In this document: piece by piece, positions 55,777-64,000 of the stretch
Numbering within the stretch: the stretch's first letter is position 1
Layout: each line of letters opens with the position of its first letter
Assembly: GCF_010501015.1 (NCBI RefSeq)
Contig: NZ_QVML01000006.1
Coordinates: 186,001-250,000 of the forward strand
Direction: 5' to 3'
Length of the DNA stretch: 64,000 nt
Origin: Bacteroides sp. 214
GTDB taxonomy: Bacteria; Bacteroidota; Bacteroidia; Bacteroidales; Bacteroidaceae
Program-made: the position numbers and the translations under genes
The notes under the pieces: generated by a model
Told to the model about the DNA's origin: nothing
Databases searched by the model: none
The model's input: only the letters and a program-made list of their open reading frames with translations

Positions 55777-56166
55777 ATGCGAAAAATAAATTTAATCGTT
55801 CTCCATTGCTCCGCTACGCGGGAGGACAAGGACTTTACCGAACAAGACCTTGAGCAATGCCACCTTCAGCGTGGCTTCAAAACTACGGGCTATCATTTTT
55901 ACATCCGCAAAAACGGAAAGATAATTTCTACACGCCCCATAGAAGAGGTAGGAGCTCATGCCAAAGGATACAACGCGCACAGCATCGGCATCTGCTACGA
56001 AGGCGGACTAAGTAGCGACGGCAAAGCTAAAGATACACGCACGGAGTGGCAAAAACATTCTTTGAGGGTATTGCTGAAAACGTTGTTGCTGGATTATCCC
56101 GGAAGCCGTGTATGCGGACATCGGGATTTAAGTGCGAAAGAATGCCCTTGTTTTATTCAAATATAG
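55777..56166 (+). CDS. N-acetylmuramoyl-L-alanine amidase (short)
   Basis: A 129-residue amidase-2 (T7 lysozyme-like) protein. HCSATRE near residue 9, TGYHFYIRKNGKI near 36 and GHRDLSAKECPCF near the end give the zinc ligands and Lys/Tyr pattern. It ends only four residues after CPCF, shorter than the usual family end. No signal peptide is seen, as is typical for this module. ATG at 55777 fits homologues; 55765 is an alternative. Its 3' end overlaps the B12 promoter. Confidence 0.8.
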   Translation: MRKINLIVLHCSATREDKDFTEQDLEQCHLQRGFKTTGYHFYIRKNGKIISTRPIEEVGAHAKGYNAHSIGICYEGGLSSDGKAKDTRTEWQKHSLRVLLKTLLLDYPGSRVCGHRDLSAKECPCFIQI

Positions 56167-56178
56167 TTCCTACATTTG
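56147..56178 (+). promoter_or_regulatory. promoter of the B12 uptake operon
   Basis: CTTG at 56147-56150 is followed after 20 bases by TACATTTG at 56171-56178. This matches the Bacteroidota promoter layout. Transcription would begin near 56185, just before the riboswitch. The -33 element lies inside the amidase 3' end. Confidence 0.7.
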
Positions 56179-56189
56179 CGCAGAGTTTT

Positions 56190-56356
56190 GGTGGTATCTT
56201 GCTTCATCCGAAGTGAAATACTGAAAAGGGAATCAGGTGTAAGTCCTGAACAGTCTCGCTGCTGTAAGTTCCGAAACGGTTTATGCAAATCCTCAACGCC
56301 ACTGGATAAGTTCCGGGAAGGCTGCATAAATGGAACAAGTCAGAAAACCTGCCAAA
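56190..56356 (+). ncRNA. cobalamin riboswitch
   Basis: The class hallmark core at 56228-56267 begins GGGAATCAGGTGTAAGTCCTG and runs to the GCTGCTGTAAG end. It is followed by GCCACTGG near 56298 and GGGAAGGC near 56314. The B12-box-like GTCAGAAAACCTGCC closes the aptamer at 56339-56353. It precedes a BtuB-like receptor gene by about 50 bases. When B12 is plentiful it should reduce expression of the operon, most likely at translation since no clear terminator follows. Confidence 0.93.
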
Positions 56357-56405
56357 CAGTTTGAGTAAAGCTTTCGAGGTTTAAAGTCTTTTACTATACC
56401 GTTTA

Positions 56406-58436
56406 ATGAAAAAGAAAACGTATCTAAATGTAATGTATCTATACGTGTGGGCGATGTTGTTGTTCATGCCCTTAGTATTGTGTGCACAGCAAAGAGCAGA
56501 CACCACACGCACGCATCAACTGCCCGAGATTGTAATCTCTGAGCGTTATCAAACCCGCGAAGTGATGGCAACTGCACCCGTGCAGACTTTCGGCAAGGAG
56601 AAACTCAGTAGCTTGGGGGTGTTGCAAGTGTCGGATGCGGTGAAACATTTCGCAGGAGTTACCGTAAAGGATTATGGTGGCATCGGTGGACTAAAAACCG
56701 TTTCTTTGCGTAGCCTCGGAGCAGAGCACACGGCGGTGAGTTATGATGGTGTTACCCTCAATGATACACAAACGGGACAGGTGGATATCGGTCGCTTCTC
56801 GCTCGATAATGTAGACAAACTTACCCTCTCTAACGGACAGAGCGATCAGATATTTCAATCGGCACGTATGTTTGCTTCTGCCGGAGTGCTGAATATACAA
56901 ACCCTTACACCCCAATTTGAAAAAGAGAAACGCACCAACCTGAGCACTTCCCTCAAAAGCGGTTCGTGGGGGTTGCTTAATCCGTCGTTGCTCTTGGAAC
57001 AACAAATAGGGGAGAAGTGGGCACTTGCCCTCAATGCCGAATGGATGCAAGCCGATGGACAATATCCCTACACCATGCACTACGGAGGCGAAAAGGATAG
57101 CACCTCGCGCGAGAAACGTAAAAACACCGAAGTGCGTACGCTACGCGCGGAGGCGGGGCTGTTTGGCAACTTCTCGGATACGCAGCAATGGCGGCTCAAG
57201 GTTTATTACTACCAAGCCTCGCGCGGATTGCCGGGTGCCACAACACTCTATTACGACTATGCCTCGCAACACCTGTGGGATAAGAATATATTTGCGCAAA
57301 GCCAATACAAAAAAGAGTTCAGCCGAAAGTGGGTATTTCAATCGTCTGCCAAGTGGAGTTGGAACTATCAACGTTACCTGGATCCGGACTACAAAAGCTC
57401 AACCGGAAAAACAGAGAACAGGTATTATCAACAGGAATACTACCTTTCGGCCGCTCTTTTGTATCGCGCACTCAATAACCTATCGTTTGCACTATCGAGC
57501 GATGGGAGTATTCAAACATTGAATGCCAACCAACCAAGTTTTGCCGAACCCGACAGGTATTCGTGGCTTACTGCCGTAGCGGGTAAATATGTAAACGAAT
57601 GGATCACTGCTTCGGCTTCGCTGCTTGCCACAGTGGTAAACGAACGGACAAAAGATGATGCCAATGCTGCGAACTATCGTAGGCTGACTCCCTATGCCAG
57701 TGTTTCGGTTAAACCCTTTGCCACAGAAGAGTTGCGCATACGGGCTTTCTACAAAAATATCTTCCGACTGCCCACCTTCAACGATTTGTACTACAACGAA
57801 GTAGGCAACAACACCCTCTCCCCCGAGAAGATAACGCAATATAATCTTGGCTTGGCGTATGCAAGAGAGATAAATGGTTTCGTCCCCTATGTGTCGCTCA
57901 CGGTAGATGCCTATTGCAATAAGGTGGAAGATAAAATCATGGCAATACCCACGAAGAATATCTTTGTGTGGAGCATGGTAAATCTGGGTGAAGTGGAGAT
58001 AAAAGGACTCGATGCTACGGCTACCATTACACTGCAACCGTGGAAGGACATCAGACTGAGCCTGTCGGGAAACTATACGTACCAACGAGCATTGGATGTA
58101 ACCGACCCCGACGGGAAGACCTATAACCAACAGATAGCGTACACACCACGCGTGTCGGGCTCAGGACAGATGTCGCTCGAAATGCCGTGGATTAATCTTT
58201 CGTACTCTTTTGTACATGCGGGCAAACGTTATGTGTTGGGACAAAACCTGCCGGAAAACAGATTGAACAGCTATACAGACCACAGTATAGCTGCCAATCG
58301 CGATTTTCGTATAAAGAAACTAAAGACCAACCTGCGTGTGGAAGTACTCAATCTGCTGGATGAGAATTATGAAATCGTGCGTAACTTTCCTATGCCGGGA
58401 CGTTCCGTTCGTGCCACTTTCAAAGTAATCTATTGA
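56406..58436 (+). CDS. btuB: TonB-dependent cobalamin receptor (BtuB-like)
   Basis: A 676-residue outer-membrane receptor. The signal peptide ends LCAQQ (residue 28), the TonB box region follows, a plug domain at about 45-155 includes DYGGIGGLKTVSLRSLG, and a 22-strand barrel ends with RATFKVIY. Assignment to B12 uptake rests on the riboswitch directly upstream and the BtuG-like gene 13 bases downstream. Energy comes from TonB elsewhere. Confidence 0.9.
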   Translation: MKKKTYLNVMYLYVWAMLLFMPLVLCAQQRADTTRTHQLPEIVISERYQTREVMATAPVQTFGKEKLSSLGVLQVSDAVKHFAGVTVKDYGGIGGLKTVSLRSLGAEHTAVSYDGVTLNDTQTGQVDIGRFSLDNVDKLTLSNGQSDQIFQSARMFASAGVLNIQTLTPQFEKEKRTNLSTSLKSGSWGLLNPSLLLEQQIGEKWALALNAEWMQADGQYPYTMHYGGEKDSTSREKRKNTEVRTLRAEAGLFGNFSDTQQWRLKVYYYQASRGLPGATTLYYDYASQHLWDKNIFAQSQYKKEFSRKWVFQSSAKWSWNYQRYLDPDYKSSTGKTENRYYQQEYYLSAALLYRALNNLSFALSSDGSIQTLNANQPSFAEPDRYSWLTAVAGKYVNEWITASASLLATVVNERTKDDANAANYRRLTPYASVSVKPFATEELRIRAFYKNIFRLPTFNDLYYNEVGNNTLSPEKITQYNLGLAYAREINGFVPYVSLTVDAYCNKVEDKIMAIPTKNIFVWSMVNLGEVEIKGLDATATITLQPWKDIRLSLSGNYTYQRALDVTDPDGKTYNQQIAYTPRVSGSGQMSLEMPWINLSYSFVHAGKRYVLGQNLPENRLNSYTDHSIAANRDFRIKKLKTNLRVEVLNLLDENYEIVRNFPMPGRSVRATFKVIY

Positions 58437-58449
58437 TACACATACATAT

Positions 58450-60426
58450 ATGAAGAAGCTGTTGTACATACCGTTGTTCCTTTTCCTTGCGCTGCTTGGC
58501 AGTTGCGATGATATGGAAGACTATAATCCGGCTCCCGATGAGAATGAAACGGATATAACCGAGATAGGCACGGCAGAGATGTACATCCTCTCCGAAGGAT
58601 TGTTCAATCTCAACAATAGCGCGCTGGCACGCTACACCTTCAAGAACAACCAACTCGTGCCCAGCTATTTCCTTCGTATCAATCAACGCGGACTGGGCGA
58701 CACAGCAAACGATATGGCACTGTATGGCTCCAAACTTTACGTTGTCGTCAATGTGTCCAGCCAGTTGGAAGTGATTGATTTCCCCACTGGAAAGACTCTG
58801 AAACGCATCCCTGTTTTAACCGCTAACGGTAGTTCGCGACAACCACGTAATATCGCCTTTCATAAAGAGAAAGCATACCTCTGCTCGTTCGACGGTACGG
58901 TAGCAAGGATAGATACAGCTTCGCTTGCCATAGAGGAATATGTTACCGTAGGACGCAACCCCGACGACCTATGTGTGCAAAACGCTAAGCTCTATGTTTC
59001 CAATTCGGGTGGGTTAGACCAACCCCATTACGACAACACCGTTTCGGTAATAGATATAGCCACTTTCAAAGAGCTGAAGAAGATAACCGTAGGGAACAAT
59101 CCGGGGAAGATAGCAGCAGATGATTATGGCAATGTTTTTGTCAGTGTACGTGGTGACCTCACTTCGGAAAGCTCTTCTTTGGTACAAATTGATAGTAAGA
59201 CAGACGAAGTACTCCGCACCATCCACGAACCGGTATTGGACTTTGCCATAGACAATGAACGAATGTATCTGTACAGCTACAATCATCATACGAAATCATC
59301 TGCTTTTAAGGTGTACGATCTGCTAAAGGAAACCATTATCCAACACAACTTTATTCAGGATGGTACCCAAATAACTACCCCCTATGCCATAACAGTAAAC
59401 CCTTATAGTGGTAATGTTTACATGACCGATGCATACGATTATAAGGTAAGGGGAGATGTGCTTTGTTTCGATCAGCAAGGAGTGTTGCAGTTCCGTTTGA
59501 ACAATGTGGGGATTAATCCTAATGCCATAGTTTTTAGCGATATAGCCTCCAAAAGCGTGATTGACGACGATGAGAAAGACCCGGATGCTCCTTCGGCATT
59601 TGCCAGCAAAGTGTTGGCATATGTTCCTGCACCGGGACAGTTTATGAATACAACCGCAAGTGCTTATCGTGCAGGATATACGGAAAAAGAGGTATTAGCC
59701 TATGCCACAGAACAAGTAAAGAACCGTTCGCTGATTTCGCTGGGTGCGTATGGTGGTTATATAATACTTGGTTTTGATCAAACCATTCCTAATGTTGTAG
59801 GTGCCTACGACTTCAAAATCTATGCAAATGCCAATTACAACAGTAGTATAACCGGTGCAAAAGCAGGAAGCTCGGAGCCCGGTATTGTACTCGTTTCTAA
59901 AGACAGCAACGGCAATGGATTACCCGATGATGAGTGGTACGAGCTGGCGGGTAGCGAATATCATTCGGACAAGGTCATTCAAAACTACGAAATTACTTAC
60001 TATCGTCCTTCCGGTGTGCTGACAGATGTGCGCTGGACAGACAATCAGGGAGGTGAAGGAGTTATTCCACGAAACACTTATCATACCACCAACGATTATT
60101 ATCCCGCTTGGGTTACTCAAGACCAACTAACGTTCGTTGGCAGTCGCCTACCCAACAATGGAGTGCAAGCGGCAGATGGAAGCGATAGCTGGCTGCAATA
60201 CCAGTTCCCTTGGGGCTATGCCGACAATCATCCCAACAATAGTGAGTACGCGCAGTTTAAGATTGATTGGGCGGTAGATAGTGCAGGCAATGCAGTGATG
60301 CTCGATGGAGTAGACTTTGTGAAAATCTACACCGCCGTGAATCAGGTTTGTGGATGGATGGGCGAAAACTCTACCGAAGTATCAACCATAGAAAACTTAC
60401 ATTTTAATAATAATACTAACAATTAA
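58450..60426 (+). CDS. btuG: BtuG-like surface propeller lipoprotein with extra C-terminal domain
   Basis: A 658-residue lipoprotein (lipobox FLALLGSCDD, Cys about 19). Residues 40-370 form a YncE/DUF5074-like beta-propeller with repeated phrases such as VSVIDIATFKELKKITVG and FVSVRGDLTSESS. In B. thetaiotaomicron BtuG binds cobalamin very tightly and passes it to BtuB. A second domain at about 385-650 (LISLGAYGGYIILGFDQTIP and WYELAGSEYHSDKVIQ) is not part of known short BtuG proteins. It may bind a further ligand or anchor. Co-transcribed with the receptor. Confidence 0.82.
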   Translation: MKKLLYIPLFLFLALLGSCDDMEDYNPAPDENETDITEIGTAEMYILSEGLFNLNNSALARYTFKNNQLVPSYFLRINQRGLGDTANDMALYGSKLYVVVNVSSQLEVIDFPTGKTLKRIPVLTANGSSRQPRNIAFHKEKAYLCSFDGTVARIDTASLAIEEYVTVGRNPDDLCVQNAKLYVSNSGGLDQPHYDNTVSVIDIATFKELKKITVGNNPGKIAADDYGNVFVSVRGDLTSESSSLVQIDSKTDEVLRTIHEPVLDFAIDNERMYLYSYNHHTKSSAFKVYDLLKETIIQHNFIQDGTQITTPYAITVNPYSGNVYMTDAYDYKVRGDVLCFDQQGVLQFRLNNVGINPNAIVFSDIASKSVIDDDEKDPDAPSAFASKVLAYVPAPGQFMNTTASAYRAGYTEKEVLAYATEQVKNRSLISLGAYGGYIILGFDQTIPNVVGAYDFKIYANANYNSSITGAKAGSSEPGIVLVSKDSNGNGLPDDEWYELAGSEYHSDKVIQNYEITYYRPSGVLTDVRWTDNQGGEGVIPRNTYHTTNDYYPAWVTQDQLTFVGSRLPNNGVQAADGSDSWLQYQFPWGYADNHPNNSEYAQFKIDWAVDSAGNAVMLDGVDFVKIYTAVNQVCGWMGENSTEVSTIENLHFNNNTNN

Positions 60427-60435
60427 AAAACAATC

Positions 60436-61164
60436 ATGAAAAAGTTATCTTTTATTTTCTTCGTGTTATCTTTTGTCTTCGTTGGCTGTAGCGACGATGA
60501 TGAAGCGCAATTCATTTCTAACTTTGAGGGTAAACTCGCCGAAAAGAATACCGAGTATTACTCATCCCTCGATGTAACCAGTGGATCGGAAACATTCCAG
60601 GACAACGATGGACTCTTTACCTTCAATCATGTGTTCAACTGGTATGGTGGTGTTTACTACTTCTCGGCATTTACCTATATGAACCGCACCGACAACACGG
60701 AAGACACCAGTACAACAGCGGTTCCGCAAAGAGGTAAAAAAGGTAGTACCTATCTATGCGCCTTTACCAGCGAGTGGACAATGGCAAGTTTTACCATCAA
60801 CAACCCCAACGCCTACACACTGAAGGGTGCGTACGTTACCAACAATACGTGGGCATACAATGCCATGACCACGGATAAAATCTCTGGAACAACTCCATTT
60901 ACCAAAGGCGACTGGTTTAAGCTAACAGCTACAGGATACACCAGTACCGGGACAGAAACCGGCACCGCCGAAATCTACCTGGCAAACTATACCAAAGATA
61001 GCAGCAAGCCTGTCGATAAATGGATATGGTTTGATATGACCTCATTGAACGACCCCGTTAAGGTAACATTCTTGCTCTCTTCTTCCGACAATGGCGACCA
61101 TGGCATGAACACCCCTGCTTACTTCTGTATGGACAATATAGTGCTTGAGGAAAAACAAAACTAA
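60436..61164 (+). CDS. DUF4465 lipoprotein of the B12 operon
   Basis: A 242-residue lipoprotein (Cys18 in FVFVGCSDDD). The body, with FNHVFNWYGGVYYFSAFTYM near residue 55 and GKKGSTYLCAFTSEWTMASF near 95, is a single DUF4465 beta-sandwich. It lies 9 bases after the BtuG-like gene and ends the operon. Another class of surface B12-binding lipoprotein (BtuH) is known from Bacteroidota; whether this belongs to it cannot be decided here. Confidence 0.75.
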   Translation: MKKLSFIFFVLSFVFVGCSDDDEAQFISNFEGKLAEKNTEYYSSLDVTSGSETFQDNDGLFTFNHVFNWYGGVYYFSAFTYMNRTDNTEDTSTTAVPQRGKKGSTYLCAFTSEWTMASFTINNPNAYTLKGAYVTNNTWAYNAMTTDKISGTTPFTKGDWFKLTATGYTSTGTETGTAEIYLANYTKDSSKPVDKWIWFDMTSLNDPVKVTFLLSSSDNGDHGMNTPAYFCMDNIVLEEKQN

Positions 61165-61191
61165 ATTTCCTCGGATACCTCCTCAAAGAAG

Positions 61192-61226
61192 AATCCTCTG
61201 AACCACATGGTTTGGGGGATTTTTTG
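61192..61226 (+). terminator. probable terminator of the B12 operon
   Basis: AATCCTCTGAACC pairs imperfectly with GGTTTGGGGGATT around an ACAT loop, followed by TTTTTG. The stem has mismatches, so efficiency is uncertain. Confidence 0.55.
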
Positions 61227-61242
61227 TGCTTTAACTACCAAA

Positions 61243-61274
61243 CTTGTAGAAACCAGTAAAACATCTTATATTTG
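61243..61274 (+). promoter_or_regulatory. promoter of the HprK-like operon
   Basis: CTTG at 61243-61246 is followed after 20 bases by TATATTTG at 61267-61274, a good Bacteroidota promoter, 21 bases before the ATG at 61296. Confidence 0.65.
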
Positions 61275-61295
61275 TGTTCAATAAAGATTTTGAAT

Positions 61296-62180
61296 ATGCG
61301 CAAACAAACATATTACAAGGTAGGCGATCATACATTTTGTATTTCAGCTCTCGATTGTGTAGACATAGTTACGCTGCTGCCTTCCTTGCAGCCGTTTGAA
61401 CAACAAGATTCCTCCGATTCTCTTTTTACACTATCGCTGTCTGAGCTACCGCTACTTACCTTGGATGGTGCCACAGAACTAACTCGCTTTGAGTGGGAAG
61501 GAGCCGAATGTGTCATTAACACCACAGTAAACAACCAATACGAAATTATCATTTATCCCCATGGTGATTCGGCATTGCAACGAAAGATGCATATCAATAA
61601 GGAGATGGATTATGCCAAAGTAGAGCTTCTGCATAACGCAACAGATAGTTTTGCCTTGAACAACTTCCTGATGATGCTGTATGCTTTTGTAACTGCCTTG
61701 CATGGCACATTGATGTTTCATGCTTCGGTTATCCGCCACTGTGGACAGGGATATCTGTTTCTTGGTAAAAGCGGTACGGGCAAGAGCACACATAGTCGTT
61801 TGTGGCTGGAACATATTGAAGGTGCCGAGTTGCTGAATGACGATAATCCGATAGTACGCTATTTCCCGGATGGACGTGTTACGGTGTACGGATCGCCATG
61901 GAGTGGAAAGACACCTTGTTACCGAAATGAAAGCGTACCGGTAGGAGCGTTTGTTCGCCTGCATCAGGCACCGGAAAATAAAATAACCAGAGAGAGACCT
62001 GCACGCGCCTTTGCTTCTTTACTGCCGTCTTGTTCTTGTTTGCGACAGAACGAGGAACAGTATAATCATATCTGCAATACGATTACAGCTGTAGCATCGA
62101 CCATACCGGTATATGATTTGGAATGCCGACCGGACGAAGAGGCTGCTAATTTATGTTTCACTACTGTAACCCAGGGTTAG
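61296..62180 (+). CDS. HprK-like P-loop kinase
   Basis: A 294-residue protein whose Walker A, FLGKSGTGKSTHSRLWLEH near residue 158, and LLNDDNPIVRYFPDG resemble the ATP-binding half of HPr kinase. The following YGSPWSGKTPCYRNESVPV is typical of HprK-like kinases found beside PqqD proteins. The N-terminal half is different from true HPr kinase. It probably modifies a peptide or small molecule, not HPr. It begins the operon and ends 14 bases before the peptidase gene. Confidence 0.75.
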   Translation: MRKQTYYKVGDHTFCISALDCVDIVTLLPSLQPFEQQDSSDSLFTLSLSELPLLTLDGATELTRFEWEGAECVINTTVNNQYEIIIYPHGDSALQRKMHINKEMDYAKVELLHNATDSFALNNFLMMLYAFVTALHGTLMFHASVIRHCGQGYLFLGKSGTGKSTHSRLWLEHIEGAELLNDDNPIVRYFPDGRVTVYGSPWSGKTPCYRNESVPVGAFVRLHQAPENKITRERPARAFASLLPSCSCLRQNEEQYNHICNTITAVASTIPVYDLECRPDEEAANLCFTTVTQG

Positions 62181-62194
62181 TTCCTGTTTTTTTA

Positions 62195-62653
62195 ATGGAA
62201 AAGACCCGGACGAAAGCTATAGCAAACGAAGTATTGCTGAAAGAAACAGCCATGTTGATTGCAGAGGGACATACAGTGACCCATCTTGTAAGAGGAAACA
62301 GCATGAACCCTTTTATGGTGGACCGACGCGACAAGGTAGTCCTTTCGCCTTTTACCGAAGAAGAACTACTACCGGGTGTAGTGGTGCTGGCACGCGATGA
62401 TATGGACAGATTGGTATTGCATCGCATTATTTGCCGGAAAGGGAACAACCTTACGCTTATGGGTGATGGGAATGTAGTCGGTACGGAAGAAACCTCTACC
62501 GACCGGGTATTAGGAGTCGTGACAACAGTTATTCGTAAAGGGAAGAAATACAGTTGCAACGGAAAGGTGTGGCGTAGATACTCCGTGATCTGGGTAAATA
62601 CACTACCTTTGAGAAGAATTGTACTGGGAGTGTGGAGAAGAATAGCACTTTAA
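62195..62653 (+). CDS. S24/S26-type peptidase-like protein
   Basis: A 152-residue protein. HLVRGNSMNPFMVDRRD near residue 28 carries the Ser of S26 signal peptidases, and VLHRII near residue 70 offers a His in the place used by the SipW-type (S26B) enzymes. GDGNVVGTE follows. There is no clear N-terminal membrane helix, so it may act on a peptide inside the cell or be tethered otherwise. ATG at 62195 is preferred over 62153. In an operon with the kinase and PqqD proteins. Confidence 0.75.
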   Translation: MEKTRTKAIANEVLLKETAMLIAEGHTVTHLVRGNSMNPFMVDRRDKVVLSPFTEEELLPGVVVLARDDMDRLVLHRIICRKGNNLTLMGDGNVVGTEETSTDRVLGVVTTVIRKGKKYSCNGKVWRRYSVIWVNTLPLRRIVLGVWRRIAL

Positions 62654-62703
62654 GAACAAGAGAAAATCATAAAATATAATAACTTCATCATATTTAACTA
62701 CTT

Positions 62704-62991
62704 ATGAAAATAAAATCAGGATTTAACCTTCGTCAGATTGGCGATGAATATATTATAGTAGCATCTGGAGCTGAAAACGTTGATTTTACACATGTTATCA
62801 GCCTCAATGAATCGGCAGCACGCCTGTGGAAAGAGGTAGATGGTAAGGAATTTACAGAAAGAGATCTTGCCAAGTTACTGCTGGATTGGTATGAAATAGA
62901 CGAAGAAACAGCCCGGAAAGATTCGGAAACCTTGGCTAAAGATTGGCTTGATGCCGGGATTGTTGGTGACAACACACCGAAGCAAGGCTAA
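62704..62991 (+). CDS. PqqD-family peptide-binding protein
   Basis: A 95-residue winged-helix protein. GFNLRQIGDEYIIVASGAE and ISLNESAARLWKEV near residue 38 match PqqD/RiPP recognition elements. Such proteins bind leader peptides and bring them to enzymes. Its ATG is 50 bases after the peptidase and its stop overlaps the next gene by one base. Confidence 0.85.
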   Translation: MKIKSGFNLRQIGDEYIIVASGAENVDFTHVISLNESAARLWKEVDGKEFTERDLAKLLLDWYEIDEETARKDSETLAKDWLDAGIVGDNTPKQG

Positions 62992-64000
62992 TGAAATTAA
63001 GGGAACCGATGTCACTAAATCAATTCTTTGAACTGCTGCGCTCTGGTTTGTGGGAAAAGCCGGCGGATATTTCTTTATTCGAAGAAAAAGAAACGAACTG
63101 GCAGACGATATACGAACTAGCAAAACGTCAGGCGCTACTCGGTGTGGTATTCGATGGAATAGAAACACTCCCTTCGGAACTTCGCCCGCCACGCCCGCTA
63201 TATATGCAGTGGTGTGCCCGCGTAGCTCAGATAGAAACAGCCAATGAACATCTAAATGAACTGACCGGAGAGCTCTTTGCCGAGTACAAGAAAGCCGGAC
63301 TTAGCCCTGTACTGTTGAAAGGACAAGGTGTAGCCACTTATTATCCTAACCCCAAGCATCGGCAGTGCGGAGATATTGATATATATGTCGGGAAAAAACA
63401 ATATGAGCAGGCCAAACAGATTATGGAAGCGCTGGGTGCGGTACCCGAAGATGAAGAGTACGTTAAACACGCAGGCTTCGAATATAAAAATGTTGAAATA
63501 GAGGTGCATCGCATAGCAGCTATGTTATTCAACCCTGCCGCTAACCGCAAACTGAATCGCTTTATTGAAAAATGGTTATCCGGACAGCCATATCTGGTCA
63601 TGATAGAGGGCAACAGCATTCCTGCTCCTGCTCCTACGTTCAATGCTGTTTATCTATTTATACATGCTTTCAATCATTTCTTAAACAGTGGGATAGGCTT
63701 GCGTCAACTCTGTGATTGGGCACGACTGATAAAAACCGGATTCAATGAGATTGACCGTGCGGAAGTAACGATGCTGTTATCTTCTATGAAACTACTGAAA
63801 GCCGCTGGGGCCTTTGCCTACATTGCCACTACTTATTTAGGACTGGATTCACACGATGTTCCTTTCCCTATTAAAAGCAATAAAGAAGATGGTGAGAAAC
63901 TTCTTGCCGACATCCTGATAGTCGGTAACTTTGGACAATATGATACTCGTGTAATACCTCGTCCAAAAAGCTATTGGGGTGGGAAGTGGCATACCTTTGC
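62991..64000 (+). CDS. nucleotidyltransferase-family protein (cut by window end)
   Basis: An open frame of at least 336 codons runs to the window end. The family (NTP_transf_5) is recognised by LSPVLLKGQGVATYYP near residue 98 and RQCGDIDIYVG with its DxD metal motif near residue 118. Members are found beside PqqD and HprK-like genes, where they are thought to modify peptides or sugars. ATG at 62991 overlaps the PqqD stop. The 3' end is outside the window. Confidence 0.75.
   Translation, partial: MKLREPMSLNQFFELLRSGLWEKPADISLFEEKETNWQTIYELAKRQALLGVVFDGIETLPSELRPPRPLYMQWCARVAQIETANEHLNELTGELFAEYKKAGLSPVLLKGQGVATYYPNPKHRQCGDIDIYVGKKQYEQAKQIMEALGAVPEDEEYVKHAGFEYKNVEIEVHRIAAMLFNPAANRKLNRFIEKWLSGQPYLVMIEGNSIPAPAPTFNAVYLFIHAFNHFLNSGIGLRQLCDWARLIKTGFNEIDRAEVTMLLSSMKLLKAAGAFAYIATTYLGLDSHDVPFPIKSNKEDGEKLLADILIVGNFGQYDTRVIPRPKSYWGGKWHTF

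Noticed and set aside
50068..56166. Reading the VirE/amidase/HU genes as an intact prophage
   Set aside because: No integrase, terminase, capsid, tail or attachment repeats were seen; the amidase lacks a holin partner that I can recognise.

Overview
The window is a chromosomal segment from a member of the order Bacteroidales, close to Bacteroides, Parabacteroides or Dysgonomonas; the genus cannot be fixed from sequence reading alone. The evidence is the repeated TAnnTTTG -7 promoter motif typical of Bacteroidota, an N-succinylornithine-type carbamoyltransferase, and families largely confined to this group (LruC, DUF6242, DUF4248, HU-like proteins with long tails, BtuG-like lipoproteins). No rRNA, CRISPR array, transposase or integrase was seen. 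Two tRNAs (Gly-GCC and Leu-UAA) lie near 32 kb.

Region by region: 0.1-3.9 kb is a PASTA protein, RluD-type pseudouridine synthase, D-Ala-D-Ala ligase and acyltransferase operon. 3.9-7.3 kb is a convergent proB-proA-argF' operon joining proline and arginine synthesis. 7.3-11 kb holds a DUF2007 protein and two paralogous outer-membrane proteins flanking a decayed chloramphenicol-acetyltransferase-like gene. 11.2-14.5 kb has a DUF4332 protein, an 800-bp intergenic region rich in perfect inverted repeats, and a LruC lipoprotein. 14.6-17.1 kb is nrdDG. 17.4-25 kb is an envelope cluster on the minus strand (DUF6089, uppS, bamA, two ompH/skp genes, murI, with a DUF6242 lipoprotein upstream). 25.2-31.9 kb carries ribD, prmC, recX, pyrE, argH and an aldo/keto reductase. 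32.8-37 kb is an L-fucose cluster (AraC regulator, fucI, fucP).

38.3-43.6 kb is an arginine/proline operon (argR, GNAT, argG, argC, argD, proC), followed by an XRE-cupin regulator and an acyl-CoA synthetase. With argH (29 kb), argF' and proBA (4-7 kb), most of the arginine and proline pathways is present, but argB and the deacylase are not in the window. 46-50 kb is a small carbohydrate locus (SASA esterase and GH2 enzyme).

50-56.2 kb is the accessory part: a VirE-type primase/NTPase, DUF4248, HU-like and amidase module of unknown role, into which a three-gene toxin-antitoxin-SecB-like chaperone (TAC) operon is placed. 56.2-61.2 kb is a cobalamin-riboswitch-controlled B12 acquisition operon (BtuB-like receptor, BtuG-like propeller fused to an extra C-terminal domain, DUF4465 lipoprotein). 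From 61.3 kb to the window edge runs an operon of HprK-like kinase, S26-type peptidase, PqqD-like protein and a nucleotidyltransferase cut by the window end, a combination reminiscent of peptide-modification (RiPP) loci. The TAC operon, the fused B12 lipoprotein and the HprK/PqqD operon are the best candidates for poorly described biology.
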